Shown here one piece after another: positions 25,539 to 34,483 of a stretch of 64,000 bases of DNA (positions within the stretch are counted from its first letter, which is position 1; every line of letters starts with the position of its first letter). A program made the position numbers and the translations under genes. The DNA comes from JANSYL01 sp965229695 (lineage in GTDB: Bacteria; Pseudomonadota; Alphaproteobacteria; Rhodobacterales; Rhodobacteraceae), in assembly GCA_965229695.1 (NCBI GenBank), contig OZ245921.1, positions 1,922,001 through 1,986,000 on the forward strand. Direction: 5' to 3'. Below the pieces are notes generated by a model. The model was not told the origin of the DNA. It worked only from the letters and a program-made list of their open reading frames with translations, and did no database searches.

Positions 25539-28503
25539 CCGCTCAGACACCCCGCGCCTCTTCGCGACACCGATTGGCACCGATTTCTGCGCGGGCCTGG
25601 TCGACGGCCTGTTGGAGCGTTTGCAAGACGCACCGCCCGAGGCCTGTGCGCGGGTTGAAATCTTTGTGGCCAATAGCCGGATGCACCGGCGTCTGCGGGC
25701 GCTTTTTGCGGCCCGCGGGCCTGGCTTTCTGCCGCGCATTCGGCCCGTGCAGGCGCTGAGCCAAGAGGGGGATCTGGCCGGTCTCCCCCCCGCCGTCCCG
25801 CCACTGAAGCTACGCTTGGAATTGGCCAATTTGATCGGGCAGCTATTGGATCGGTTCCCCGACCTGGCCCCGCGCGCGGCGCTTTATGACCTGGCCGACA
25901 GCTTGGCCGATTTGATGGGTGAAATGTTCGAGGAAGGCGTGACGCCCAGCACCGTTGCCGGGCTGAATGTGGCCGAGCATTCCCAGCACTGGCAGCGCGC
26001 GCAGGCCTTTCTGGCCCTTGTCGATCATTATTTCGAGGATGCCGCGCCGCTGACGCAGGATGCGCGCCAAAGCCTTGTGATCGACCGGATGATCCGCGAT
26101 TGGCAGATCGCGCCGCCCGAACGCCCGATCATCGTCGCGGGCTCCACCGGGTCGCGCGGGGCGACGGCGCGCTTGATGGCGGCGGTTGCTTCGCTGCCGC
26201 AGGGCGCAGTGATCCTGCCAGGGCTGGATCGTGATTTGCCGAAAGCGGTGTGGCAAGGGCTGCTGACCGAGCGGCGCATCGGCTTGGCTGGTGAAGATCA
26301 CCCGCAGTTTCGCCTGGCCAAACTGGCCCAACGCATCGGGATCGCGCCGTGGGATATTGCCGATTGGCGCGGGGCCGCCGCGGCAACAGCGGATCGCGCC
26401 CGCGCCCTATCGCTCGCCCTGCGCCCGGCCCCGGTCACCGATCAATGGCGGGCCGAGGGGCCGAAACTGCCCAACCTGCGCACCGGTTTTGCGCCCGTCA
26501 CCCTTGTCGAAGCCCCCAGCCCCCAGCAGGAGGCCGCAGCCATCGCCCTGCGCCTGCGAGAGGCTGCCGAAACCGGCCAGCGTGCCGCTTTGATCAGCGC
26601 TGATCCACGTTTGATACGGCAGGTCACCGCCGCCTTGGATCGCTGGCATATCGTGCCCGATGACAGCACTGGGCAGCCCCTGGCGCTGACCGCGGGCGGG
26701 CGGTTTCTGCGCCATGTGCTGGAGTTGCTGACCCAGCCGGTGCAGGCCGAGTTGCTGATCACGATCCTCAAACATCCGATCTGCCATTCCGGGTCTGACC
26801 GGGGGCCGCATCTGCTGCGCAGCCGCGACTTGGAGCTCAAGCTTCTGCGCCGTGGCGATGCCGCGATCCCCAAGCCCGACGATTTGCGCGCCTGGGCCGC
26901 GAAGCGCAAAGACGATCCTGGCGCGATGGCGTGGATTGATTGGCTGATCGCTCAGTTTCTACCCGGCCCGATGGGCGACGGGGCGCAGTTGCCCGCCCGC
27001 GTTCAAGCGCATCTGGATCGGGCGCGGGCCATTGCCGCAGGTTCCAATCCCGAAGGGGCCGGAACCCTGTTCGACGGTGAAGACGGCGCGGCGCTGGAAC
27101 GGGTGATGGCCGAACTTGCCGCCGCGGCGGCCGAAGGTGGCGCAATGCCCGCCTTGGATTACCGCGATTTCTTCAACGCGCTGACCCACGACCGCGATGC
27201 GCGCGAAAGCCTGCGGCCCCATGCCGATATCCTGATCTGGGGCACGCAAGAGGCGCGGGTGCAAGGGGCAGATCTGATGATCCTGTCGGGGCTGAACGAA
27301 GGCAGTTGGCCCAGCCCGCCCGCCGCTGACCCGTGGCTGAACCGCGCGATGCGGTCCGAGGCCGGATTGCGCCTGCCCGATCGGGTGATCGGCCTTGCGG
27401 CCCATGATTTTCAGCAAGCCGCCGCCGCGCCCGAGGTATGGCTGACCCGCGCCACCCGCGATGATGAGACCGATACGGTGCCCTCGCGTTGGTTGAATCG
27501 GCTGACCAATATGTTGCAGGGGGCAGGGGCCGAGGCATCGGATGCGCTGGCGGATATGCGTGGGCGCGGCGCGCAGTATTTAGCACAGGCCGCAGCGATG
27601 TCGCGCCCCGCCCCGGAGGAACTTGTGGACCTTGCCCCCAGGCCCGCACCCTGTCCGCCCGCCTATGCGCGCCCGACCGAGCTTAGCGTGACCCAAGTCG
27701 AAAAGCTGATCCGCGATCCTTACGCGATTTATGCCGCGCGGGTTTTGAAGCTTTATCCGCTTCATCCCCTGCGCCCAGCACCCGATGCGGCGCTGCGCGG
27801 CACTGTCCTGCATACGGTGATGCGCGCCTTTGTAGACGCAACGCCGGGCGGTCTGACCAGTGCGGCAGAGACCCAAGAAACCTTGTTGCAGATCACCGAC
27901 CAGATTCTGGAAACCCATGCCCCCTGGCCCGCCGCCCGACGACTTTGGCGCGCCAGAATTCTGCGGGTGGCGGAATGGTTGCATCAAACCGAAACGGATC
28001 GGCGCCGCCGGGGGGCACCTGTCCTGCTGGAAGCGCGCGGCCTTTGGGAAGTGCCGGGCACCGGCGTCACGCTTAAAGGCACCGCCGACCGCATCGATCG
28101 ATTGGAAGCGGGCGGCTACGCGATTTATGACTATAAAACCGGCGCGCCGCCCACCGACAAACAAGAACGCGCTTTCAACAAACAGCTTTGGTTGGAAGCG
28201 TTGATGGTCATGGGCGGCGGCTTTGATCTGCCACCCCCGGCTTTGGTCCATCACATCGCCTATCTTGGGCTGGGCACCTCGCCCGCGACCGTGGCCCATG
28301 ACCCGACCCCGGAAGAGCTGCAAGAAACCACCCAGCAGTTTGAGCGCCGTCTTGCTCATATGCGCTCGCCCGACACCGGCTTTCCCGCGCGCCGGGCGAT
28401 GCAAGACCTGCGTTATGCCGGGGATTACGATCATCTGGCCCGCTTCGGCGAATGGGATGAGACCGATCCGCCGGTTTTGATCCCCGTTGGTGCGAAGCCA
28501 TGA
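25528..28503 (+). CDS. addB: AddB subunit of the AddAB helicase-nuclease
   Basis: AddB pairs with AddA to process double-strand breaks for RecA loading in alphaproteobacteria, replacing RecBCD. The 991-residue product begins FATPIGTDFCAGLVDGL and has helicase-like but degenerate motifs. Near the C-terminus it has the nuclease core with GTVLHTVM, LKGTADRIDRLE and YAIYDYKTG, where the Asp and Lys residues form the RecB-type nuclease site. The start at ATG 25528 lies inside murU, and the stop overlaps the addA ATG by four bases, so both subunits should be made together. Confidence 0.95.
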   Translation: MLFDRSDTPRLFATPIGTDFCAGLVDGLLERLQDAPPEACARVEIFVANSRMHRRLRALFAARGPGFLPRIRPVQALSQEGDLAGLPPAVPPLKLRLELANLIGQLLDRFPDLAPRAALYDLADSLADLMGEMFEEGVTPSTVAGLNVAEHSQHWQRAQAFLALVDHYFEDAAPLTQDARQSLVIDRMIRDWQIAPPERPIIVAGSTGSRGATARLMAAVASLPQGAVILPGLDRDLPKAVWQGLLTERRIGLAGEDHPQFRLAKLAQRIGIAPWDIADWRGAAAATADRARALSLALRPAPVTDQWRAEGPKLPNLRTGFAPVTLVEAPSPQQEAAAIALRLREAAETGQRAALISADPRLIRQVTAALDRWHIVPDDSTGQPLALTAGGRFLRHVLELLTQPVQAELLITILKHPICHSGSDRGPHLLRSRDLELKLLRRGDAAIPKPDDLRAWAAKRKDDPGAMAWIDWLIAQFLPGPMGDGAQLPARVQAHLDRARAIAAGSNPEGAGTLFDGEDGAALERVMAELAAAAAEGGAMPALDYRDFFNALTHDRDARESLRPHADILIWGTQEARVQGADLMILSGLNEGSWPSPPAADPWLNRAMRSEAGLRLPDRVIGLAAHDFQQAAAAPEVWLTRATRDDETDTVPSRWLNRLTNMLQGAGAEASDALADMRGRGAQYLAQAAAMSRPAPEELVDLAPRPAPCPPAYARPTELSVTQVEKLIRDPYAIYAARVLKLYPLHPLRPAPDAALRGTVLHTVMRAFVDATPGGLTSAAETQETLLQITDQILETHAPWPAARRLWRARILRVAEWLHQTETDRRRRGAPVLLEARGLWEVPGTGVTLKGTADRIDRLEAGGYAIYDYKTGAPPTDKQERAFNKQLWLEALMVMGGGFDLPPPALVHHIAYLGLGTSPATVAHDPTPEELQETTQQFERRLAHMRSPDTGFPARRAMQDLRYAGDYDHLARFGEWDETDPPVLIPVGAKP

Positions 28504-31500
28504 ACGCCGCCAGCCGCGCCCAGATCGAAGCCGCTGCGCCCGATACCTCCACCTGGCTCAGCGCCAATGCGGGCTCGGGCAAGACACGCGTTCTGACCGA
28601 CCGGGTGGCCCGGCTGTTGCTCGAAGGTGTGCCCCCCGAACGCATCTTGTGTCTGACCTATACCAAAGCTGCGGCGATGGAGATGCAGAACCGCCTGTTC
28701 CGCCGCTTGGGCGATTGGGCGATGCGCGACGACGCGGAGTTGGCCGAAGCTTTGCGTGCGGTGGGGGTGCCGCCGGGCACCTTGGACGACGGGGTTCTGT
28801 CAAAGGCGCGCACGCTTTTTGCCCGCGCCATTGAAGCGCCCGGCGGGCTGAAGATCCAAACCATCCATTCCTTCTGCTCGTCGGTCCTGCGCCGCTTTCC
28901 GTTGGAGGCGGGCGTAAGCCCCAGCTTCACGGAAATCGACGAACGGGTGCAGACGCGATTGATTGCCGATCTGCTGGACCGGCTGGCGGATGATCCAGGC
29001 ACCCAACCCGCCATTGATGGCTTGGCCGCACAGCTGAGTGACGATGATGGCCTGGTGCGTTTGGCGCAGGGCGTTGCAGCACGCGCCGAGGCCCTGTCCA
29101 AACCACTTGATTGGTCGGGCATTGCCGCCGTGTTTGAGATCGATCCGGGTTTGACGGACACCCAATTGGTGGCGCAGGTGCGGCTAGGGGATGAAGCGGG
29201 ATTGTGTCAACGTGTGGCCGCGCAGCTAGACCCGGAAAACCGCCAACAGGCCAAGGCGTATCGCCTGCTATCGACCTTGGATTGGGCCACGCTGGATATG
29301 TCCGGCCTTGCCGCGCTCGAAACCATATTGCTGTCTGGAGAGAAGGCGAAAGCCCCGTTCGCCGCTAAGATCGACAGCTTTGCCAATAAAAGCGTCCGCA
29401 CTGCTTTGGGCCCCGATCTTGCGCTTTTCGAAGACCTGATGCGCCGGGTCGAGGTCGCGCGGCCGCAACGCCTCGCCCTGCAGGCTGCGCGCCGGACCCA
29501 GGCGCTACATCGCTTCGCCGGCTGTTTTCTGCCCGCCTATGCAGCGGCCAAGCAGGAACGGGGTTGGCTCGACTTTGACGATCTGATCTCACGCACCCGC
29601 GCGTTGCTGACCGCGCCTGGCGTGGCGCAATGGGTGCTCTTCCGTCTGGATGGGGGGATCGACCATATCCTGGTCGACGAGGCGCAGGATACCAGCCCCG
29701 ATCAATGGCAGATCGTGGCGCAATTGGCCGAGGATTTCGCCGCTGGCGATGGCGCGCGTGCCGATGTGCAGCGCACGATTTTTGTCGTCGGGGATAAAAA
29801 GCAGTCGATTTATTCCTTCCAAGGGGCCGATCCGGCGGGCTTTGACCGAATGCGCGATCATTTCGCTGGGCGCCTGGGCGAGATTAGCGCCCCCTTCCAG
29901 GATCGAGAGTTGCTCTATTCCTTCCGCTCGGCGCCACCGATCCTGGCGCTGGTCGACCGTGTGGCCGAACTGGCGGAAACCGGCGGGGTTGGGCGGAATG
30001 TCCGCCATTACGCGTTTTTCGAGGATAAGCCGGGTCGCGTCGATCTTTGGCCGGTGGTGGCGCCAGCGGAAAAGACCGACCCACCCAACTGGGACGATCC
30101 GCAAGACCTGTTGGCTGCTGATCACCATGTAACCCGATTGGCCCGTCACCTGGCGGATCAAATCGCGGCGATGATCGCTCAGGGCACGCCGGTCACCGTG
30201 GATGGCAAACAACGCGCGGTGGGACCGGGCGATATCCTGATCCTGGTGCAGCGACGCTCCCCCCTTTTCCGCGCCATCATCGCAGCGCTCAAGGCCAAAA
30301 CCCTGCCCATTGCCGGGGTGGACCGGGCGCAGATTGCTGACCCTTTGGCGGTGCAAGATTTGCTTTCGCTGATGCGGTTTCTGGCGACGTCGGAAGATGA
30401 TCTTTCCCTGGCCGAGGTCTTGCGGTCTCCCCTAGGCGGCTGGTCGGAAGCGGAGCTGTTCGATCTGGCCCATGGCCGGGGCAGCTATCTGTGGCGCGCC
30501 TTGCAGGAGCGTGCCGCCGATTGGCCCGAAACCGTCGCGATGTTGGAGGATCTGCGCGACCACGCCGATTTCCTGCGACCTTACGATCTGATCGAACGGG
30601 TTCTGATCCGTCATGACGGCCGCCGACGGCTGTTGGCCCGCCTGGGCCCAGAGGCCGAAGATGGGATCGATGCCATGCTCGCCCAGGCGCTGGCCTTTGA
30701 ACGGATGGAAGTGCCTAGCCTTACTGGCTTTGTTGGCTGGCTTGAGACCGGGGAGGTGGTGGTCAAACGCGATTTGGCCCAGGCCAAGGGCGAGATTCGG
30801 GTGATGACGGTGCATGGCGCTAAGGGGTTGGAGGCCCCGGTCGTGATCCTGCCCGACACTGGCCTGCGCCGCCGCGCCGCCGCGCGGATCAGCCTGGTGC
30901 AGCCGCCCGATGGGCCGGTGCTTTGGGCGGCGGGGCGGCGCGCGGATGCACCAGACCTGATCGCAACCGAGTTGGATCGCTTGGTTGCGGCGGATGCCGC
31001 TGAATATGACCGCCTGCTCTATGTCGCGATGACGCGCGCGGAATCTTGGCTGATTGTGGCTGCCGCTGGTGAGGTCGGCAAAGCCCCCGGCGACAGTTGG
31101 TACGGTCAGATCAGGGCCGCTTTGCAGGGGCTTGGGGCCGCGCCCTTGGACATGTCGGGGGAGCAGGGCTTGCGCCTTGAAACCGGCGATTGGGGCGCTT
31201 TGTCGCCCGTCGAAACAGCGCCTCCGGCCCCGCCCACCTTGCCAGATTGGGTCAACCGCCCCGCGCCACGCCCAGTGCGCGACCAAGCGGTGCGCCGGCC
31301 ATCGGAACTGGGAGGCGCCAAAACCCTACCGGGCGAACTATCGGGGCAGGAAGATCATAGCGCGCTGCGCCACGGGCGTTTGGTGCATCTGCTGCTGGAG
31401 CACCTGCCACGCCTGCCAACCCCTGCTTGGGCCGCCGCCGTGCCAGGGATTTGCGCGTTTGAGGCGCAAGATATCGACCCAGATGCGCACGCCGCTGCCT

Positions 31501-31871
31501 TTGAGGTTGCGAACCGCGTCTTGACCTCCCCGAGTTTGAGCTTTGTTTTCGACACCGATACCCTGGCCGAGGTGGAACTGGCCGGTGACAGCGCGGTCCT
31601 GGGCGCGCCGGTGATGGGGGTGATCGACCGGCTGATCGTCGAGCCCGACCGCATCTTGGCGGTGGATTTCAAAACCAATCGCGTCGTGCCCGACAGCCCC
31701 GCCAACGTTCCCGAAGGTCTGCTGCGCCAAATGGGGGCCTATGCCGAGCTTTTGGCGGCCATCTATCCCGACCGCCGAGTTGAGACCGCGATCCTTTGGT
31801 CAACCGACGCAACCTTGATGCCCCTGCCGCATGATCTTGTATACGACGCTTTGATGCGCGCAGCTTCTTGA
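28500..31871 (+). CDS. addA: AddA helicase-nuclease subunit
   Basis: AddA is the UvrD-type helicase and nuclease of AddAB. The 1123-residue protein has motif I (LSANAGSGKTRVLTDRVARLL; Walker A is NAGSGKT, about residues 20-26), CLTYTKAAA, the motif II region HILVDEAQDTS, VVGDKKQSIYSFQGA, VMTVHGAKGLE and LLYVAMTRAE. At the C-terminus a RecB-family nuclease follows with GVIDRLIVE and AVDFKTNR. All expected helicase motifs are present and length is typical. It ends the overlapping run begun at tsaE. Confidence 0.97.
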   Translation: MNAASRAQIEAAAPDTSTWLSANAGSGKTRVLTDRVARLLLEGVPPERILCLTYTKAAAMEMQNRLFRRLGDWAMRDDAELAEALRAVGVPPGTLDDGVLSKARTLFARAIEAPGGLKIQTIHSFCSSVLRRFPLEAGVSPSFTEIDERVQTRLIADLLDRLADDPGTQPAIDGLAAQLSDDDGLVRLAQGVAARAEALSKPLDWSGIAAVFEIDPGLTDTQLVAQVRLGDEAGLCQRVAAQLDPENRQQAKAYRLLSTLDWATLDMSGLAALETILLSGEKAKAPFAAKIDSFANKSVRTALGPDLALFEDLMRRVEVARPQRLALQAARRTQALHRFAGCFLPAYAAAKQERGWLDFDDLISRTRALLTAPGVAQWVLFRLDGGIDHILVDEAQDTSPDQWQIVAQLAEDFAAGDGARADVQRTIFVVGDKKQSIYSFQGADPAGFDRMRDHFAGRLGEISAPFQDRELLYSFRSAPPILALVDRVAELAETGGVGRNVRHYAFFEDKPGRVDLWPVVAPAEKTDPPNWDDPQDLLAADHHVTRLARHLADQIAAMIAQGTPVTVDGKQRAVGPGDILILVQRRSPLFRAIIAALKAKTLPIAGVDRAQIADPLAVQDLLSLMRFLATSEDDLSLAEVLRSPLGGWSEAELFDLAHGRGSYLWRALQERAADWPETVAMLEDLRDHADFLRPYDLIERVLIRHDGRRRLLARLGPEAEDGIDAMLAQALAFERMEVPSLTGFVGWLETGEVVVKRDLAQAKGEIRVMTVHGAKGLEAPVVILPDTGLRRRAAARISLVQPPDGPVLWAAGRRADAPDLIATELDRLVAADAAEYDRLLYVAMTRAESWLIVAAAGEVGKAPGDSWYGQIRAALQGLGAAPLDMSGEQGLRLETGDWGALSPVETAPPAPPTLPDWVNRPAPRPVRDQAVRRPSELGGAKTLPGELSGQEDHSALRHGRLVHLLLEHLPRLPTPAWAAAVPGICAFEAQDIDPDAHAAAFEVANRVLTSPSLSFVFDTDTLAEVELAGDSAVLGAPVMGVIDRLIVEPDRILAVDFKTNRVVPDSPANVPEGLLRQMGAYAELLAAIYPDRRVETAILWSTDATLMPLPHDLVYDALMRAAS

Positions 31872-31935
31872 CCTTGGGCGGGCGGCTTCCTAGGTTCTCA
31901 CCTCTACGCATTTTGCCAGCAGGAGGGCGCAGCCC

Positions 31936-32256
31936 ATGGCCACCGTTTCCGTTACCGACGCCACCTTCGATGCCGAAGTGCGCGAATCGGACATTCCCGT
32001 TGTTGTCGATTTCTGGGCCGAATGGTGCGGCCCCTGTAAGCAGATCGGCCCCGCACTTGAAGAACTGTCGGATGAATATGCCGGCAAGGTGAAAATCGTG
32101 AAGGTCAATGTCGACGAAAACCCCAATTCGCCGATGCAATTGGGCGTGCGCGGCATCCCGGCGCTGTTCATGTTCAAAGGCGGCGATGTGGTGTCGAATA
32201 AGGTTGGCGCGGCCCCGAAAGCGGCCCTGCAAAAATGGATCGACGAAGAGGTGTAA
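31936..32256 (+). CDS. trxA: Thioredoxin
   Basis: This 106-residue protein is a classical cytoplasmic thioredoxin, a protein-disulfide reductase. The active site is WCGPCK with Cys31 and Cys34, preceded by VVVDFWAEW, and the cis-Pro loop is in VRGIPALFMF. It follows addA after 64 bases with a ribosome site (AGGAGGG) upstream and ends before a strong terminator. The addA-trxA order is common in this family. Confidence 0.97.
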   Translation: MATVSVTDATFDAEVRESDIPVVVDFWAEWCGPCKQIGPALEELSDEYAGKVKIVKVNVDENPNSPMQLGVRGIPALFMFKGGDVVSNKVGAAPKAALQKWIDEEV

Positions 32257-32283
32257 ACCTCTCTCACGCCACGCGACCCAATC

Positions 32284-32311
32284 AAAGGCGGCCCGCGACG
32301 GCCGCCTTTTT
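32284..32311 (+). terminator. Terminator of trxA
   Basis: AAAGGCGGCC pairs perfectly with GGCCGCCTTT across a six-base loop and ends in a T-run. The A-run on the left would also permit termination on the minus strand. Confidence 0.9.
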
Positions 32312-32346
32312 CATTGCTCGACATCGGCACAAAAAGCGCCCCTGCT

Positions 32347-32397
32347 CCCTCTTCATCTTGGCAAAAAAACTCCCGCCGGAGGCATCCAGCAGATGCC
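32347..32397. repeat. Family-type intergenic repeat (CTTGGCAAAAAAACTCCC element)
   Basis: Between trxA and amtB lies CTTCATCTTGGC followed by an A-run and ACTCCCGCCGGAGGC, then a small hairpin GGCAT-ATGCC (32381-32397). I recall near-identical sequences in many Rhodobacteraceae intergenic regions. The element at 63815-63873 is a reverse-complement relative. Confidence 0.5.
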
Positions 32398-32442
32398 AAA
32401 CGGCGCGACCTTTGCTGACGCCGTGCCAGATACTTCCCAAAG

Positions 32443-32472
32443 AAAAAGGGCGCCGAAACCAGGCGCCCTTTC
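32443..32472 (-). terminator. Terminator of amtB
   Basis: On the minus strand AAAGGGCGCC pairs with GGCGCCCTTT across a seven-base loop, followed by a TTTTTCT run. It lies about 47 bases beyond the amtB stop. Confidence 0.9.
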
Positions 32473-32518
32473 CGTTTTGTAAACCCCGACCCAGAGAGGA
32501 TCGGGGCAGAAGCTAAGC

Positions 32519-33859
32519 TTAGCCTTTGGTGAAGTCCGGATAGGCTTCCATGCCCAGTTCGGCGGTGTCCAAACCTTGCAGTTCGGCTTCTTCCGAAACC
32601 CGGATGCCCATGATGGCCTTCAGCAGGAACCACACGATCAGCGACAGCACGAATGTGGTACCGATGATGGCGACCATACCGATCACCTGGGCGCCAACGG
32701 TCGAGGTGCCCGTCAGGACCACCGCGAAGGTGCCCCAGATACCTGCGAAGCCGTGCACCGGGATCGCGCCAACAACGTCGTCGATCTTCAGCTTGTCCAA
32801 GAGCGGCACGGTGAAGACCACGATCACACCACCCACAGCACCGATGATCAGCGCCAGGAACAGGGTCGGAGCCAGCGGTTCCGCCGTGATCGACACCAGA
32901 CCTGCCAATGCGCCGTTCAGCACCATGGTCAGGTCGGCTTTGCCATAGATGATCTGGGTCAGAACCAAAGCAGCAACTGCACCCGAGGCTGCGGCCATGT
33001 TGGTGTTGGAGAAGATACGCGAGATATCCGCAACGTCACCGACCGAGCCCATGGCCAGCTGCGAGCCGCCGTTGAAGCCGAACCAGCCGAGCCACAGGAT
33101 GAACATGCCCAAGGTGGCCAGGGCCAGGTTCGAACCAGGCATCGGGTTCACTTTTCCGTCCTTGTACTTACCCAGACGCGGGCCAAGCACGATGGCACCG
33201 GCCAAAGCTGCTGCCGCACCACAGGCGTGCACAACGGTCGAACCGGCGAAGTCCGAGAAGCCGATGTTTTCGGAGAGCCAGCCGCCGCCCCACTGCCAGG
33301 AGGCCGTCAGCGGGTAGATGAAGCCGGTCAGGATCATCACGAAGATCAGGAAGGGCCACAGCTTGATGCGCTCAGCCAGAGCACCCGACACGATCGAGGC
33401 GGTGGCCGCACAGAACATCAGCTGGAAGATGAAGTCCGAACCGGTCGAGGCATAAGCCGCGTCATCCGCGCCTGCGAGGCCTTGGTCAGCCAGATAGACA
33501 GGCTCCAGAATGCCCCAGGACGGGAACAGACCCGAGAAGTAACCCTCGATCGCCCAATCACCCAGCGGGTACATCAGGTTGTAGCCGATCAGCCAGTACA
33601 TAATCGCCGCCAGCGAAAACAGGGCGACGTTCTTGGTCATCTGCATGGTGACGTTCTTCGAGCGGACCAGGCCGCCTTCCAGCATCGCAAAACCTGCGGC
33701 CATGAAGAACACCAGGAAGCCGCCGATCAGGAACAGCAGGCTGTTAAAGATCCAGACCACATCTTCAGAGACGGCAGGCGCTGCCTCCTCTTGGGCCAGA
33801 CCCAGGCTCGGCATCGCAATCGCGAGCGCAGCCAAAGGAAGGTACTTAAGAGATTTCAT
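32519..33859 (-). CDS. amtB: Ammonium transporter AmtB
   Basis: This 446-residue membrane protein has a cleavable signal peptide (ending near GLAQEEA) and eleven expected membrane segments. The conserved pore histidines are seen in STVVHACGAAAAL and AIPVHGFAGIWG, and DFAGSTVVH is the Amt signature. AmtB conducts ammonium into the cell when nitrogen is scarce and is blocked by the PII protein GlnK. The glnK gene lies 33 bases upstream on the same strand, the usual nitrogen-regulated operon. Confidence 0.97.
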   Translation of the reverse strand: MKSLKYLPLAALAIAMPSLGLAQEEAAPAVSEDVVWIFNSLLFLIGGFLVFFMAAGFAMLEGGLVRSKNVTMQMTKNVALFSLAAIMYWLIGYNLMYPLGDWAIEGYFSGLFPSWGILEPVYLADQGLAGADDAAYASTGSDFIFQLMFCAATASIVSGALAERIKLWPFLIFVMILTGFIYPLTASWQWGGGWLSENIGFSDFAGSTVVHACGAAAALAGAIVLGPRLGKYKDGKVNPMPGSNLALATLGMFILWLGWFGFNGGSQLAMGSVGDVADISRIFSNTNMAAASGAVAALVLTQIIYGKADLTMVLNGALAGLVSITAEPLAPTLFLALIIGAVGGVIVVFTVPLLDKLKIDDVVGAIPVHGFAGIWGTFAVVLTGTSTVGAQVIGMVAIIGTTFVLSLIVWFLLKAIMGIRVSEEAELQGLDTAELGMEAYPDFTKG

Positions 33860-33892
33860 GTGACTTGTTTCCCTTGAAAAGTCAGTCGCGTC

Positions 33893-34231
33893 TTACAGCG
33901 CGTCGTCGTTGGTTTCGCCGGTGCGGACGCGCACGGCGCTGGCCACATCGAGAACGAAGATCTTGCCGTCGCCGATCTTGTCGGTTTTGGCGGTGGACTG
34001 GATGGTTTCGACCACTTGATCGGCCATGCCATCGGCCACGACGATTTCGAGTTTGACCTTCGGTACGAAGTTCACGGCGTATTCCGCGCCGCGGTAGATT
34101 TCGGTGTGCCCAGACTGCGAACCGAAGCCCTTGATCTCGGTCACCATCATGCCGCGCACGCCGATAGAGGTGAGCGCTTCGCGTACCTCCTCAAGCTTGA
34201 ACGGCTTGATTGCTGCGATGATGAGTTTCAC
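33893..34231 (-). CDS. glnK: PII signal protein GlnK
   Basis: GlnK senses ATP/ADP, 2-oxoglutarate and glutamine state and regulates AmtB and the nitrogen system. The 112-residue product begins KLIIAAIKPFKLEEVREAL and has the T-loop uridylylation site Tyr51 in RGAEYAVNF and the C-terminal signature IGDGKIFVLDV. Translation starts at GTG 34231, preceded by GGAAGG. Upstream in-frame ATGs would add residues that no PII protein has. An AT-rich palindrome upstream may be its nitrogen-control site. Confidence 0.96.
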   Translation of the reverse strand: MKLIIAAIKPFKLEEVREALTSIGVRGMMVTEIKGFGSQSGHTEIYRGAEYAVNFVPKVKLEIVVADGMADQVVETIQSTAKTDKIGDGKIFVLDVASAVRVRTGETNDDAL

Positions 34232-34355
34232 GTTTGTCACCCTTCCGGTTGTTGTATTGTCCCCCTGGGACGTCACGGGCCTCAGGTCAGGCATCGCAGT
34301 GGGAAGGGGCAACGAAGCGGCGGCTTTTCCGGTGGGGTTCCGGGCGATTTTGCAA

Positions 34356-34373
34356 ATTTTTTGCGCAAAAAAT
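34356..34373. promoter_or_regulatory. 18-bp perfect palindrome between glnK and the PBP gene
   Basis: ATTTTTTGCGCAAAAAAT is a perfect palindrome 125 bases upstream of glnK and 111 bases upstream of the divergent penicillin-binding protein gene. Its TTTTGC/GCAAAA half sites are compatible with a nitrogen-regulator (NtrC-like) site, but the identity is inferred from context only. Confidence 0.45.
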
Positions 34374-34483
34374 GTGAGCTGCCTACTTTTTAGGCGAATG
34401 TGATATGCGGCAGCGCGGCATGACCCCTCCACATTCGACTCGGTTTTTCCTATGTTGAAAGAAAAACCAGGCAGGATCGAAGC

